Assembly (NCBI GenBank): GCA_019915015.1
Contig: JAHBBC010000028.1
Coordinates: forward strand, 124,001-188,000
DNA from: Auriscalpium vulgare
Lineage: Eukaryota > Basidiomycota > Agaricomycetes > Russulales > Auriscalpiaceae
Direction: 5' to 3'
Length of the DNA stretch: 64,000 nt
The notes beneath the pieces are model-generated. The model had not been told where the DNA came from, made no database searches, and worked only from the letters and a program-made list of their open reading frames with translations. Below, piece after piece: positions 1 to 18,796 of this stretch. How positions within the stretch are numbered: the stretch's first letter is position 1; every line of letters begins with the position of its first letter. The translations under genes and the position numbers were made by a program.

Positions 1-2
1 AG

Positions 3-2978
3 GAGGATAATCTGAAAGCACTAAGAGCAATGTTAGGTCAGATACTTGCTGCATATTAGCCATTGCCTGTTGTATCTTTCAAAGAAATGCACTCTAGAAG
101 CACAAGCTCAGAGATCATAAGTGAAGAATTTGTGTGGGCTTTGAGCAAGCTAGGTGCCTTGCTGACAGGGGTTATTGATCATTCAGAACCTATTCGCTTT
201 ATCCATACCTCTTTCTATGATTTTTTATTGGATGAGTCAAAGAGTGGACAGTATTGTGTTGCAGGTGATATATCTGAGCAGCATCAATTAATTGTGTGGG
301 GGGCAATCAACACCCTCAATGACAAACTCAGATTTAATATATGCAACTTCCCATCTTCATATCTTGCAAATTGTGATGTTCCTGGTCTGGATGCAGCAAT
401 TGAGATGCAATTTGATTCATGGCTAAGCTATGCATGTCAATACTGGGGCATGCACATGAACAATGCTCCAGCTGATGCACAAATTCAGTCAATTATAATA
501 CAACTACTTAAATCTAAATTGCTTTACTGGCTTGAAGCTCTTAGTCTTCTCAAACTTGTCAATACCGCAATCTTGACACTAACTTCTATTACCAAGTTAT
601 CTATAGTAAGTGTGCTACTGGATTGACCATATATTTTATACTCACAAATGTTATTCTAGGATAAAGAACTAAGGCTATGTGCACTTGATGCAATAGAATT
701 TGTGCAAATGTTTGGACCTGCTATAGTCAAATCAGTGCCACATATCTATCTATCAAGCATATCATGTGCACCTAAAACATGTCTTGTACATGAACATTAT
801 GCATCTGAACTGCAATATCTACCTATGTTGGCAGTAGGGCAACTACTCAACTGGCCTATATATGTAGCTCAAATTCAGACCAAGAGCCTCAATAGTGCTG
901 TGGCATATTCTCCTGATGGAAACTACATTGCCTCTGCCTCTTATGACAAGACTATTTGCATCTGGGATGCTCATACAGCTCAAATTGTGGGCCTACCTCT
1001 AGAAGGACATAGGGATAGAATCACATCAATAGTATACTCCCCTGATGGCAAACACATTGTGTCTGGTTCAAATGATAAAACCATCCGCATTTGGGATGCA
1101 TACACAGGTCAGCCTGTGGGCACACCTCTAGTAGGGCACACTGAATCAATTACATCTGTAGCATATTCTCCTGATGGCAAACATATTGTATCAGGCTCAT
1201 TTGACAATACCATTCACATCTGGGATGCACATACAGGCCAGTCTATGTCTGTGGGATTACAGGACAAAGGACATAGAAATCCAATAATATCTGTAGCATA
1301 TTCCCCTGATGGCACTCACATTGTTTCTGGCTCATATAAGGGAGACATAATCTGGGCTGTACACACAGGTCTGTCTCTGGCCATAATCTTGAAGAGACAT
1401 GCAAATCAGATTACTTCTACTGTGGTGTATTCCCCCAATGGCAAATACATAGCCTCTGCCTCTTTTGACAAGACTATCTGCATCTGGGATGTACTCACTG
1501 GCAACCTTGTGAGTCCACCTCTAGAAGGGCATACAGATCGGGTTACATCATTGGCATATTCTCCTGATGGCAGGCAAATTGTTTCTGCCTCAGATGACAA
1601 GACTCTCCGTTTCTGGGATACTCACACAGGTCAATTTGTGGGCACACCTTTAGAAGGACACACAGAATCAATTACATGTGTAGCATACTCCCCTGATGGG
1701 AAGCATATTGTCTCTAGCTCCTTTGATAAAACCCTCCGAATCTGGAATGTACATATAGATCAGTTTCACTCAATAGGCACACAACTAGAAAGACTCACAG
1801 ACCGCATCAATTCTGGGGCATATTCTCCTGATGGCAGGCATATCATCTCTGGCTCTAGTAATAAAGCTATTGGCATCTGGGATACACACACAGGTGAACC
1901 TGTGAATCTACTCCAAGAGGGTCACACAAAACAAGTAACATCTGTGGCATATTCTCCTGATGGCAGATACTTTGTCTCTAGCTCTGATGATGAGACCATC
2001 CGCATATGGGATGCATACACAGGTCAGCCTATGGGCATACCTCTAGAGGGACACACAAATTATATTACATCCATAGCATATTCACCACATGGCAGACACA
2101 TTGTCTCTGGCTCATGTGATGAGACCATCCGCATCTGGGATGCGCAGACTGGTGAGCCTGTCGGCACACCTCTAGAGGGACACTCAAATTGGATTACATC
2201 TGTAGTGTATTCCCCTGATGGCAAGCATATTGTCTCTGGCTCATACGAGGAAATTATTATCTGGGATACACACACTGGTCAGCCTACAGGCATATATTTA
2301 GGGGGCCACACAGATCGGATTACATCTGTGGTGTATTCTCCTGATGGCAGACACATTGTTTCAAGCTCTAATGACAAGACAATCCGCATTTGGAATGCAC
2401 ACACAGGCCAGTCTGTGGGCACACCTCTAAGAGGACACACTGACAGTGTGAGTTCTGTGGCATATTCCCCTGATGGCAGATACATTGTCTCTGGCTCACG
2501 TGACAGGACTATACGTATCTGGGATGCACACACTGGTCAGCCTATAGGCACACCACTAGAGGGACATGCAAATTGGATCACATCTGTGGCTTATTCACCT
2601 GATGGAAGGCATATTGTCTCTGGCTCATATGACAAGACCATCCGCATCTGGAATATATTCACAAATCAGCCTTTGGACACACTATTTGATCACCATTTGG
2701 TCCAATTTTCCCCCCATATGAATCATGCACTGAGTCAGTCAGAGACACTCTCTATATTTCATCCAGGCAAAAATATTCAGCTGCATACAACCATTGATGG
2801 GTGGATTGTTGACTCTGCATCATCTCCTCCTACTCTTTTGATGTGGCTGCCTCCTCACAATCAGTCACCAGGACTGTATACACCATACACACATCTCATT
2901 ATAGGTGCCCATTCTACTATACTTGACCTGAGTGACTTTGCACATGGTTCAAGCTGGACAAAGTGCCTGAAACAATAG
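3..2978 (+). CDS. NACHT/STAND receptor with C-terminal WD40 repeats, left-truncated, probable nonsense allele
   Basis: The part in the window begins at the end of the NACHT module and runs into a WD40 domain. Residues around 180-240 contain the motif PIRFIHTSFYDFL, typical of the helical region after the NACHT ATPase in fungal HET-E-like receptors. A 54 bp GT-AG intron (606-659) joins the two reading blocks in frame. After a linker (LVHEHYASEL) there are 14 WD40 repeats and a short C-terminal tail. In this family WD40 repeats sense ligands and NACHT oligomerises, often in heterokaryon incompatibility or innate-type recognition. The ATPase itself lies left of the window. An in-frame TAG at 57-59 falls inside a conserved stretch (LGQILAAY-stop-PLPV), where related proteins carry a charged residue. 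The copy is therefore probably non-functional unless the base is an error. The block is clearly more AT-rich than the rest of the window. Confidence 0.8.
895..2672 (+). repeat. Tandem WD40 repeat array, 14 units of about 126-132 bp
   Basis: Fourteen units each carry a YSPDG core followed by a xIVSGSxDKTIRIWD-type strand and a HTGQPVGTPLEGH-type linker. Units are nearly identical in both DNA and protein, which suggests homogenisation by unequal crossing over or gene conversion. Variation concentrates at a few positions per unit (for example after SGS and before ITSV), as expected if these face a variable ligand. Confidence 0.9.
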
Positions 2979-3437
2979 AATTGCACAGCCCATGGCAATC
3001 AGGGCTAGTGATGGCAACCGGTAAGTTCAGTGGGTTGAAATCTGGTCGAAGTTGCTGAGTTTATTGCCTGCAGGTCCTAGGGATTTCTTGTAAGTAGCTG
3101 CACACTGTAGGTACTCTTAGATAACATTGCTTAATTGTCATGTACGACTTTTGCCTGAGATTCAAAGTTTTAGGTATATCCTCGAGCTGAACACGAACTC
3201 ACACTTCGCGAGGCCAGCAGATCAAGCACCGTGTACATATTCCTTGTCGACCAGACACTATGTGCGCAAGATGATATGATGCAGCTAAGCTGAGTAGAGA
3301 GCAGCTTGAGCAATGACACCGCTCTGGAGACCGTCACGCTGGCGCAGTGAGGATCATGCTGCACGATAAAAGTATATCTGAAACCACCGCGCCATGCTAT
3401 ACGTCGTGCCACCCTCCCAATGCGCGGGCGGCGGAAG
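2979..3437. other. Intergenic, boundary between AT-rich and GC-rich DNA
   Basis: This is the convergent 3' region of the WD40 gene and the MMtag gene. Base composition changes from AT-rich to GC-rich across it. No gene or structured element is recognised. Confidence 0.5.
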
Positions 3438-4330
3438 TCACCGCCGCCCCCAGCGCGCCGTCCCAGGCTGCTCGCGCCGGGCATTGTCCTCCCACCGCCG
3501 CCTGTCCCGCTCGCGCTCGCGCTCCCGCGCACCATCGTCGTACGCTGCATCCCTGTCCTGCCGGCCGTGATGCTCTGGAGGCGGAGATGCGCTGTCGTAG
3601 CGGCGCGACCGCGGCGGCGGCGGCGGCGGGGACGCAGTGCGACGCCCTCGTGGCGAATCGTGGCGCTCCCTATGCCGTGCTGGACGCCTGGGTGAGGCAG
3701 AGCGCGCCCTGTCCCTGTCTCTGGAGCGCGACCGGTGCCGACGTCGCTCGCCACGCTCCGCGCGACGCTGCTCCTTGCGCTCCCTGCGCTCCGCCTTGCG
3801 CAACCGCTTCTCCTCCTTCTCCGCCGCGCGCTTCGCCTCCTTATCCGCGTCAGCGTCGGGGTCCGGCTTGATCGCTGGTGTAGGGCCTGGGATGGCGTTG
3901 GCGCCTGTTGTGGGTGCGCCGCCAGGGGCGGGGGCTGCGCTCTTGGTGGACGGGCCGAAGCCACTAGTGACGGAGAAAGGGTCAGGACTTCAGTTAGAGT
4001 AGCGATGAGCACAGAGGGACACGTACAGCGCGACAGAGAGCGCCTCCGCCTCCGCCTCCTTGATTTTGCGAATCTCCTCCGCGCGCTCGGCGGCGTCCTG
4101 CTCGGCCTGGTCACGGTTATACCAGTGAATGTCCTTGTTCTTCTGCCAGCGGCCCGTGGGCGCGTTGATGCTATGTCCGAGATAGTTCTATGAGGGAAGT
4201 GGAGGTCTGTGAGGATCAGCATATTTTGAATGACGGGGATGCGCACCTCGCGATCCTTGTCGGCGGAGACGTCAGACCACTTGAACTCTGCTTGGCCGCC
4301 GCGTGTTCCTCCTCGGACGGGCTCGAACAT
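3438..4330 (-). CDS. MMtag-domain protein (multiple myeloma tumour-associated protein 2-like), Arg-rich tail
   Basis: Three exons (4330-4247, 4187-4027, 3963-3438) join to a 256-residue protein. The N-terminus MFEPVRGGTRGGQAEF and, across the first splice junction, DKDRENYLGHS match the conserved start of the MMtag family. The block continues to GRWQKNKDIHWYNRD and a Glu-rich helix. The C-terminal half is low complexity, rich in RS, RD and RE dipeptides with a proline run, like RNA-binding or splicing-associated proteins. The family is nuclear and its biochemical role is poorly known. Intron 1 (59 bp) and intron 2 (63 bp) are GT-AG and keep frame. An unspliced 386-codon reading frame covers the region but loses the conserved residues, so the spliced model is preferred. 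Confidence 0.87.
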
Positions 4331-4769
4331 TGCGAAGAGAAGGGAGGTGCGCGAGAGAGGATGAAGCTCAAGTTGCGGTCAATGGTGTTGGCTGAGAGTG
4401 AACAATGATGAGGCTCGCGCTGACGCGGCACTTTGACTTCGACGACCAGATTTCTTGCCGCACACAACCTTCCACCGACCATCTGTCATATAAATTTCTA
4501 AGCCCTCTCTGGTGCATATCGACGCTATAGTATCAGACCAAAGCTGTTTCGTAGCATCGCAGCCTTGTTTAGCCTGTTCAGAGCGAAAGCCGTACTTCGG
4601 AAGACTGAACATGGGCGTGATCATTTGTCGGTGCGCAGTCCCACTGCACAATATTGGCTATGGACCTGCATTCCTCTAGGGTCTAGGTTCGACAGCAGTT
4701 AGTAGCGTCAATGCAAAGTGCCTCGATAGAACATCCTATCGTCCCGCCCTGCTGCCCACTCCGTCAAAC

Positions 4770-5700
4770 CGCACAACATCAAGGCAGCCGTGCCTCTGGA
4801 AGTTCAAGTCCTCATCATGGAATGCGTTTTTCGGTCGTCACAACACGCAATCATTGACCCTCACTGCGCCTCAGCGCGTGGACGCCCAACTCTGCGTCGT
4901 CCGCTGCCCTCAGGGCGGTTTCCCTCGACTCCTTATCCGCACCCTCCGTGCCCGCCCGGACCTGGCTGAGCTCCTCGGTACATCAAGGTGAGTTGGTGTT
5001 GTGCATAACCAACTTCCTCGGATCCTTGACTTACTGTATGCCCTTACATCGAAGGCTGTTTCAGCAACAATGAGAGGTTATGCGGAGTTGAAGACGCCCC
5101 TGCGCGCCCCTCCCTTTGCGCCCTATCGTCCTTGAAATGCAAGAGCAACACGCGCAGGTTAGCCGCATCGTGCAGGTGTGGCCCAGTGTGCGCGTGCTCA
5201 GTGAGACCGCTCACTCAACTCCAGGATCAGCCCACCATTCCGTCTATCCAGGTGCCGACACTCTCCGCGGACAACTTGCTCTTGTCTCTCGACTTGGGAA
5301 TCCCTCCACGCCCTTCGCGATCTCGGTTTAGTAACCCCCGCCTGGTCGGATGCAGCTTGGTGCCAGCACCTCCTCGATGTCATCTCGCTATACGAGCGCT
5401 GCATAAAGGCGAGCTTCTGCCGCAAGGCATTTTGGAATAGCTCGTCAGCTTGAGAGCCTCGCTCAAGCCGTCGCGGCGGAGTCGCCCGAAGAACACGTCG
5501 TGCTCCCGCCGTCGTTGCAGCACTTAGGGTGTGTACAAGTTGCCGGGCCGCCAGGTGAGCTCGTGGGCGGTCCGCTTCGCGCTGCCACTTACTGTGACGC
5601 GCCTCGTCGAGCCGGAATTGTGCGCGTTGCCGGAAGAGACGTGCTGGGACATGGGTGTCGAATTCGCGATGCACAAGGAGTGTGATTCCAGGGTAAGTCC
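4770..5700 (+). pseudogene. Decayed F-box-like gene relic
   Basis: Pieces of an F-box/LRR-like protein of the kind common in Agaricomycetes appear in changing frames on this strand. Around 4780-4850 there is an F-box-like start (VPLEVQVLIMECVFRSS). Near 4925-4975, in another frame, RTLRARPDLAELL matches the segment that usually follows the F-box. Near 5130-5200 there is RIVQVWPSVRVLS. Around 5310-5395 there is LRDLGLVTPAWSDAAW and LLDVISLYERC. Near 5500-5600 there is LPPSLQHLG followed by a shift to SSWAVRF. The order follows a normal F-box protein, but the frames break repeatedly and no set of standard introns repairs them. I infer a pseudogene; the exact ends are uncertain. Confidence 0.5.
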
Positions 5701-6570
5701 ACTGCGGTCAATGCGACTATGCCCGCCGCAACAAACCTCAAAATATCGACTGAATCTTCAATATACCACGGGCCTCAACATTGGGCCGTCCTCCCCGCAA
5801 GCGCTGGTAAGCTATCTTCATATTTCATGTGCCATACCGCGCAGACTGGTGCTGAGGTAGCTCGAGATCGGCGGGGATGAAGGTCACGTACGGAGTCACC
5901 ACCTGTATTTTGGACCGCGTCCACCTTGTACTGCATGATGACTCCAACACTTTTACGCACTTTTACGCTGAAGTCATTTAAACCACATCAATGCTTCCCT
6001 CGGTCGTCTGTCTTCTCACGCCGCGGTGACGGACTTGTCCTGCACTTTTAACGCTCTGGTTTTGGGACGGTGATGGAAAAAGGCATATCAAGTAAGGCTG
6101 CGGGTGTGCGAAGAAGCGGTGAATGCATATCGACGATAAGCAGTGAGTCTGTCATTAGCTAGCAACTAGTATCAAATAGTGCGGCCCAAGAGGCACGAGC
6201 AAAGAGGACAATCCTCGTCCTCGTCCCTGAGCAAGTCGCTTCGCGGGGGTGGATAATGTTGGAGGCGAGTGTGGCACGTGCAGCCTTCCGACTTGCGCGG
6301 TGGGCCACAAGTTCAACCAAAGTTCAACTTTGTTCAAACTCAACGTTCACCGTTCTGCCCACGGGCTCAGACGTCTCGTACCGCTCGCACTTGAGCAGCT
6401 TAAACAGATCCACACAGCTGGCGTCTCTACGAGCTCTGCCCAGCGGCCGCAATGGCTGCCCCAGAAGGGCATGTCGCCAAAAGGCAAGTATCACCACTTC
6501 TCGCTCCCATACACAGCATTGCTCACCGTGCCGACATAGCTCGCACTATACTGAGCTATGGTCAGAAACC
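5701..6570. other. Intergenic, probable promoter of the F-box gene at 6571
   Basis: No protein signature is recognised. The reading frame of the downstream gene stays open back to 6256, but the extra residues there show no resemblance to the family, so this stretch is treated as leader or promoter. Confidence 0.35.
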
Positions 6571-8406
6571 ATGCGCTCTGTGATCACTCAACTCGTCGAA
6601 CTACCCCCCTTGTCCCCCGACTCCGTCTACACGACTCCGGATGGCCTAGCAATCGCAGAACGCGCGATTCTCGACGCAAGGGAGGCTCTCCATGCTCAAG
6701 TCCAAGTCCAAGAGACGGCCATCGCTTTTGCGCTGCAAGACCTCTTCAACGCATGTGCCGAACGCGACGCGGCCATAGGCGCCAGGCTGCTCACCATTCG
6801 CCACCAGCATAACAGCCGCCTCCCCGCCATCCGCCTTCCCCCCGAAGTCCTCACCATCATCTTCACATATCTCTCCAATGCCTTCGAAGCAGGTCGTCAC
6901 GTATGGGAGGATGATGACTCTCCAGTGGACCTACGGTGGCTGGCAATTACGCACGTCTGCCGACGTTGGCGCCAAATAGCCCTGGAATACCCCTTACTCT
7001 GGACCCATATCAACTTTTCCTACGGACGCGAATGTTTGGAAACATTTCTCTCCCGTGCACAGAGAGCGCCGCTATCCATCGTATCAGAGGAACCTCTTAC
7101 TGCCAACGAACGACGATTCATTGCCCAGAACATTGGACGCACACGTGCCCTGACCGTGAAGAGCAGCTCAGACGTCTTCACTACACTCAATGAACCCGCG
7201 ACTCTTCTCGAGGATTTCGAGCTGATGCTTGTCAGCTCTGCGGCGCAGCTCCCAGACGATCTGGTCGGCAAGTCCGCACCTGCGCTACGGCATTTGCAGC
7301 TGGTCACACCCTGCCTCCTTCCCTGGAAGTCGTCGCTTTTGACTGAACTCACGAGTCTCAGCCTGCGCAGAGACGATAACGAATTTTTTGGGTTTACGCC
7401 ACTCCTTGATGTGCTTAACGCGCTGGGCAGGATGCATGCCCTCGAGAAGCTGGACCTGGACCTGGAAATGGCGCCAGAAGATCCCTTGCGACACGAGGCA
7501 TCGGGCTCCCGTCGTATTGTCTCACCTACAAACCTGCGCCGTCTCGACCTTTTTACCGACCTTTCCGTCGCACGGATATTCTATGCCCACATCGCCCTCC
7601 CGTCGCAAGTCGTCGTTCGCTGCAAGCTGAATCCCTGCGATGGACCAGTGGAGGACATTCCCGCCGTCTTCTCGAACCTCCTCGCATCCATAGGACCCGA
7701 CGCCCACTCATCATCAAAAGAACCTATCAAGATCGTCAAACTCAGTATTCAGGAAAATGAAGACCCAGCAGCGCATAATGGGTGGGCTATCGAGGTGATA
7801 GCGTGGCGCGAGTCGGAGGACAAGGATGACGAGCCTGTTATTCACATCTGTCTCGGCGATGGGATAGGGCCAGACCGCGCAGCCGTGGTGTCTACACTGA
7901 AGGCATTGTCGTATGGGAACCTGGAGATGCTTTTCATCGCAAGTGGAGCTGGCGACGTTGCGTGGATGGAAGTTGTAGGCAATGCGCCCAAGCTGTGGTA
8001 TGTGTCCGCGGAAGGCAAAATCGCATCGGCCCTCTGTGATGCACTGCGCCCTTCAAATACCAATGAGGCCGAGACGCCCGTTGACGACTCACCAAGAGTC
8101 TTCTTACCCGCGCTGTCCTCTCTGCAACTGTCTAATCTTTTCTTGACTGGGGCGGACGGGTCATTGGTTGAGACACTGCCGATGTACCTCGCTGAGCGCG
8201 CGCGGTTGGGCTACATGGTCAAGGAGCTGGACATTCAGTGGTGTGAAGAAGACGAGGCGTGTGTCGGAAGGATCAGGGACGCCTTGCCCGGTGGGATGGT
8301 AGTGACGTGGGATGAAGGCAGAAACGCGGATGAGTTGCTGGAGAGAAGCGACGGGCAGCTGCCCGGCGGGATTTTGAGCTCACATATGTGTACTTACTGT
8401 GCATAG
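6571..8406 (+). CDS. F-box protein, single exon
   Basis: An uninterrupted 611-codon reading frame from the ATG at 6571. It begins with a coiled region (DAREALHAQVQVQETAIA and on) and then an F-box at about residues 85-145: LPPEVLTIIFTYLSNAF, then WLAITHVCRRWRQIALEYPLLW. This is the classic basidiomycete F-box layout. The remainder is leucine-rich and irregular, as in the substrate-recognition part of these proteins. The expected role is a substrate adaptor of an SCF ubiquitin ligase, with the F-box binding Skp1. The same frame is open upstream to 6256, so a longer N-terminus is possible. I chose 6571 because the coiled segment and F-box follow it and the upstream part looks non-coding. No target can be inferred. 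Confidence 0.8.
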   Translation: MRSVITQLVELPPLSPDSVYTTPDGLAIAERAILDAREALHAQVQVQETAIAFALQDLFNACAERDAAIGARLLTIRHQHNSRLPAIRLPPEVLTIIFTYLSNAFEAGRHVWEDDDSPVDLRWLAITHVCRRWRQIALEYPLLWTHINFSYGRECLETFLSRAQRAPLSIVSEEPLTANERRFIAQNIGRTRALTVKSSSDVFTTLNEPATLLEDFELMLVSSAAQLPDDLVGKSAPALRHLQLVTPCLLPWKSSLLTELTSLSLRRDDNEFFGFTPLLDVLNALGRMHALEKLDLDLEMAPEDPLRHEASGSRRIVSPTNLRRLDLFTDLSVARIFYAHIALPSQVVVRCKLNPCDGPVEDIPAVFSNLLASIGPDAHSSSKEPIKIVKLSIQENEDPAAHNGWAIEVIAWRESEDKDDEPVIHICLGDGIGPDRAAVVSTLKALSYGNLEMLFIASGAGDVAWMEVVGNAPKLWYVSAEGKIASALCDALRPSNTNEAETPVDDSPRVFLPALSSLQLSNLFLTGADGSLVETLPMYLAERARLGYMVKELDIQWCEEDEACVGRIRDALPGGMVVTWDEGRNADELLERSDGQLPGGILSSHMCTYCA

Positions 8407-8950
8407 TTCCATTTTACATCGCACGAGATGATTATGCGCTCGATTTCTGTGATCACCGGGTGCCAGTCTCTTCTCGTCCTTGTCGTTGAACAGGGCCATC
8501 CTAAATTTCAGCTCAAACTCTGAACATGGGCATACACAGAGTTCAATTCCACCCTCTATCATGCTCAATCGCTCAAGATCGGGGTGGGCGATCCAACTGA
8601 TCTGTACTCTTGCATCGCGTAACCGGTCTGGTTGCGAACTGCTGGCGGCCCTAACATTCCGATATATTTATGTCTTTCGTATATGAGGCAACGACGGCAG
8701 CCTCAGAATTTTCGTCCTATATCATCCTCACACAACGTGCTGGTATCGGAGACTGTTCTTGTATGTAGCGACAAAAATGTTTATGCAGATATTGCAGTGA
8801 CGGAAGTGGTCGTGCACGGACCCGCTGACGGTGGGAATTTCGGCTAGGCGCGCGCTGAGCGGCAAGGTCAACTCTTCCTCCGACCACAACCTCCCCGCCT
8901 CGGCGCGCTTTCCCTGCCCCGTCCTTCCCATCGAACGCGTTTATCTCGCA
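8407..8950. other. Intergenic, promoter of the PWWP gene
   Basis: It holds the 3' flank of the F-box gene and the 5' flank of the PWWP gene. No further gene or repeat is seen. Confidence 0.4.
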
Positions 8951-10523
8951 ATGGCCAAGGGTTCGAAGGCCGCAGCGAACACCACGTACGAGTTACGCGA
9001 CATTGTACTTGGCAAAATACGCGGCTACCCGCCATGGCCAGGCATGGTGGGTCCCCCGTTTGCAGCGCCCGCGACCCCTCACCGTCTTTGCACATAGGTC
9101 GTAGACCCCACAAACGTCAGCAAGACGGTTCTGAAAGAGCAGCCCCGCGGTAAAAAGTCTGCTTGGTATTGCGTGCGGTTCTTCCCCAAGGGCGACTAGT
9201 ACGTCCGACACGCGCTACTGCTTCACCATTGTTGCTCACCACATTGTTTTCTCACCAGCGCTTGGTTGGTGCCCAAGGACATGTCTAGGCTGCAGACCCA
9301 TGAGATCGAGGCGTATATCAACGAGCCGTTCAAGCGTTCTGGCGAGTTGCTGAACAGCTATCGCGTCGCCCTCAATCCCGCGAAGTGGGAGGAGCAGATC
9401 GAGAGCAGCCGTGTCGCTGCCGCAGAGGAAGAGGCGCTTGCAGAGGTCGACCAGCTCGAGACAGAGACGGACCCGGACCGCGAGGCGGACGCCGACGGCG
9501 ATGCGGACGAAGACGACAAGCCCGCAAAGCCGCGCAAACGCAAACGCGACTCCGATGCCGCCGGCGCGGGCAAGGGTAAGCCGAAGTCGGCCAAGGCGAA
9601 GAAAGAGTCTGCAGAGCCCGCCACGAAGAAGAAGGCGGGCGGCGCCAAGGGGAAGAGGAACGGCGCAAAGAGCAAGGCCGTCGTCGAGTCGGAGGACGAT
9701 GGCGAGCGCGCGGAGGCGGAGGGCGAGGCGGACGCTGAGGAGGACGAGGACGCCGGCCCGAGCAAGCACACGTCGCCGCCGCCAGCGAAGAAGCGGAAAG
9801 AGGACGATCGTGCGTGTGCTACCGCTTTTTTTCACTCTTCTTATCTGCTGATACGCGTTTTGTTAGCTATCGCCACCGATCCTGAAGCTATCAAGGTTAG
9901 AGAATGGCGACACAAACTCCAGAAGACGTTCTTGAACGAAACGAAGGGGCCGAAGGCAGATGTGCGCCCCCCTAGTGCCTCCGGTCGACAGATGTATTGA
10001 CACCTGTTCCCACAGGACATGCCCGCATGTGACGAATTGTTCACCATGATAGAGCAGTACGACCAGATGAACATCCAGTACCTGTCGGTGCGTCCTGTCG
10101 TCTTTTCTGCCGCGCCCGCGCCGACGCACCTCCCTGCCCACTCCTGCGCCATACTGATCCACTTCTTCCCAGTTCTCCAAAATCGGCAAAGTGATGCGCC
10201 ACATCCACATGCAGCCCCTCGAGAAGGTGCCCTGCGACGAAACGTACAACTTCCGCCAGCGCGCCAAGGTGCTCGTCGATAAGTGGCACGTCGTCCTCAA
10301 CGCAACGAAGGAGGGTGGCGCGGACAGCAAGGACAGGGCCAAGGCGAATGGCGTCGCAAAGGAGCTCGGCGCACCCACGCCTGCAGCCGAGGACGGCAAG
10401 GCAGGCAAGGCAGAGGCGAAAATGGACGTGGACCCCGCGCCTGCTGCAGGGGAGCCTGCCGCAGAGGTCAACGGCAACGGTGTCGAGCCCGCAGCTGCGG
10501 ACGTCACGATGGCCGACGCGTGA
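8951..10523 (+). CDS. PWWP-domain chromatin protein
   Basis: Six exons (8951-9046, 9098-9198, 9259-9809, 9867-9961, 10016-10087, 10173-10523) give a 421-residue protein with all junctions in frame. The N-terminal PWWP domain spans about residues 13-105: DIVLGKIRGYPPWPGMVVDP, then WYCVRFFPKGDYAWLVPKDM. PWWP domains bind methylated histone tails and DNA. The centre is a highly charged region with several basic stretches (KPRKRKRDSD, AKKESAEPATKKK) alternating with acidic runs, likely a nuclear localisation and DNA-binding linker. A helical C-terminal part (EAIKVREWRHKLQKTFLN to NFRQRAKVLVDKWHVVL) resembles the TFIIS N-terminal/LEDGF-type helical bundle. Together this suggests a reader that recruits partners to transcribed chromatin. 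No closer orthologue is claimed. Confidence 0.88.
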
Positions 10524-18080
<7,557 letters not shown>

Positions 18081-18796
18081 ATGCCGACCCTGGGCATCCC
18101 ATACTTCCTCGAGGACAAGACCGGTCTACTCTCGGGTTCTGACTTCCTCGACGTCCACGACCGCATGCGGCTCAGTGTGCGTTGTACGATGAAGGATGCC
18201 ACACGTACTGCATACATGGTGTATGACTTGATGGCTCCGAAAACCCGCAATTTCCTGCAACCGGCTGCCACTCTGGACTACGGGCGGAACGACATGCTCG
18301 GCACGGTGTACATCGGAGTGGGCGGCAGCGGGAAACCCATGTGCCAGTACCTCGTGAGGGTCTCGCCGTCTGGCAGGTGCGCCCCTTCCTTCTGTGGTTC
18401 GACTCCTTCCCTGATACACGATGCGGCGCTTCCAGCTCGAGATGTCGGAAGTTCATCGCCACTGACGGCCACGAGTATTGTTGGAGTTGGCGCACCAGGG
18501 ATGACTTCGAGTGGACCGTACGTCGCTCGGGCTTGTATGTGTAGCCGATTTACTCATCCTAACGGAGCAGTGCATCAACTCGAGTGGATATCTCGTCGCA
18601 CATTATAATCTCAAGATCCCAGAGGAGCATTACGTCGGCTCGTCGGGCTGCATGCTCACTGTGGACGAGTCCTATCCACATCTTGCAGTTGGTACGTGTT
18701 AAACCTCTTGTGCTGAGCTTGACTAAATTCACTGTGTCGACAGAGCTGCTCACAACCCTCCTCATCATGCGGCACATCGCCGATCATAACCTGTAG
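18081..18796 (+). CDS. Small DUF6593-like basidiomycete protein
   Basis: Four exons (18081-18376, 18436-18517, 18571-18691, 18744-18796) give 183 residues. Introns are 59, 53 and 52 bp, all GT-AG and frame-preserving. Features typical of a large Agaricomycete family are GIPYFLEDKTGLLSGSDFLDV at the start, RKFIATDGHEYCW in the middle, VAHYNLKIP after it, and a C-terminal LLTTLLIMRHIADHNL. The pattern of short beta strands ending in a hydrophobic helix resembles DUF6593 proteins, such as the gene at 60839. I assign it to that group only tentatively. No signal peptide is seen and the function is unknown. The start is the first in-frame ATG before the conserved block; an extra upstream exon cannot be excluded. 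Confidence 0.7.

Noticed and set aside
37..59. A 23 bp intron that would remove the in-frame TAG in the NACHT region
   Set aside because: It is shorter than functional fungal introns, and it would delete residues that fit the family consensus.
3170..4330. A 386-codon open frame on the minus strand
   Set aside because: It is the unspliced MMtag gene. It contains two introns and loses the conserved MMtag residues; the three-exon model keeps them.
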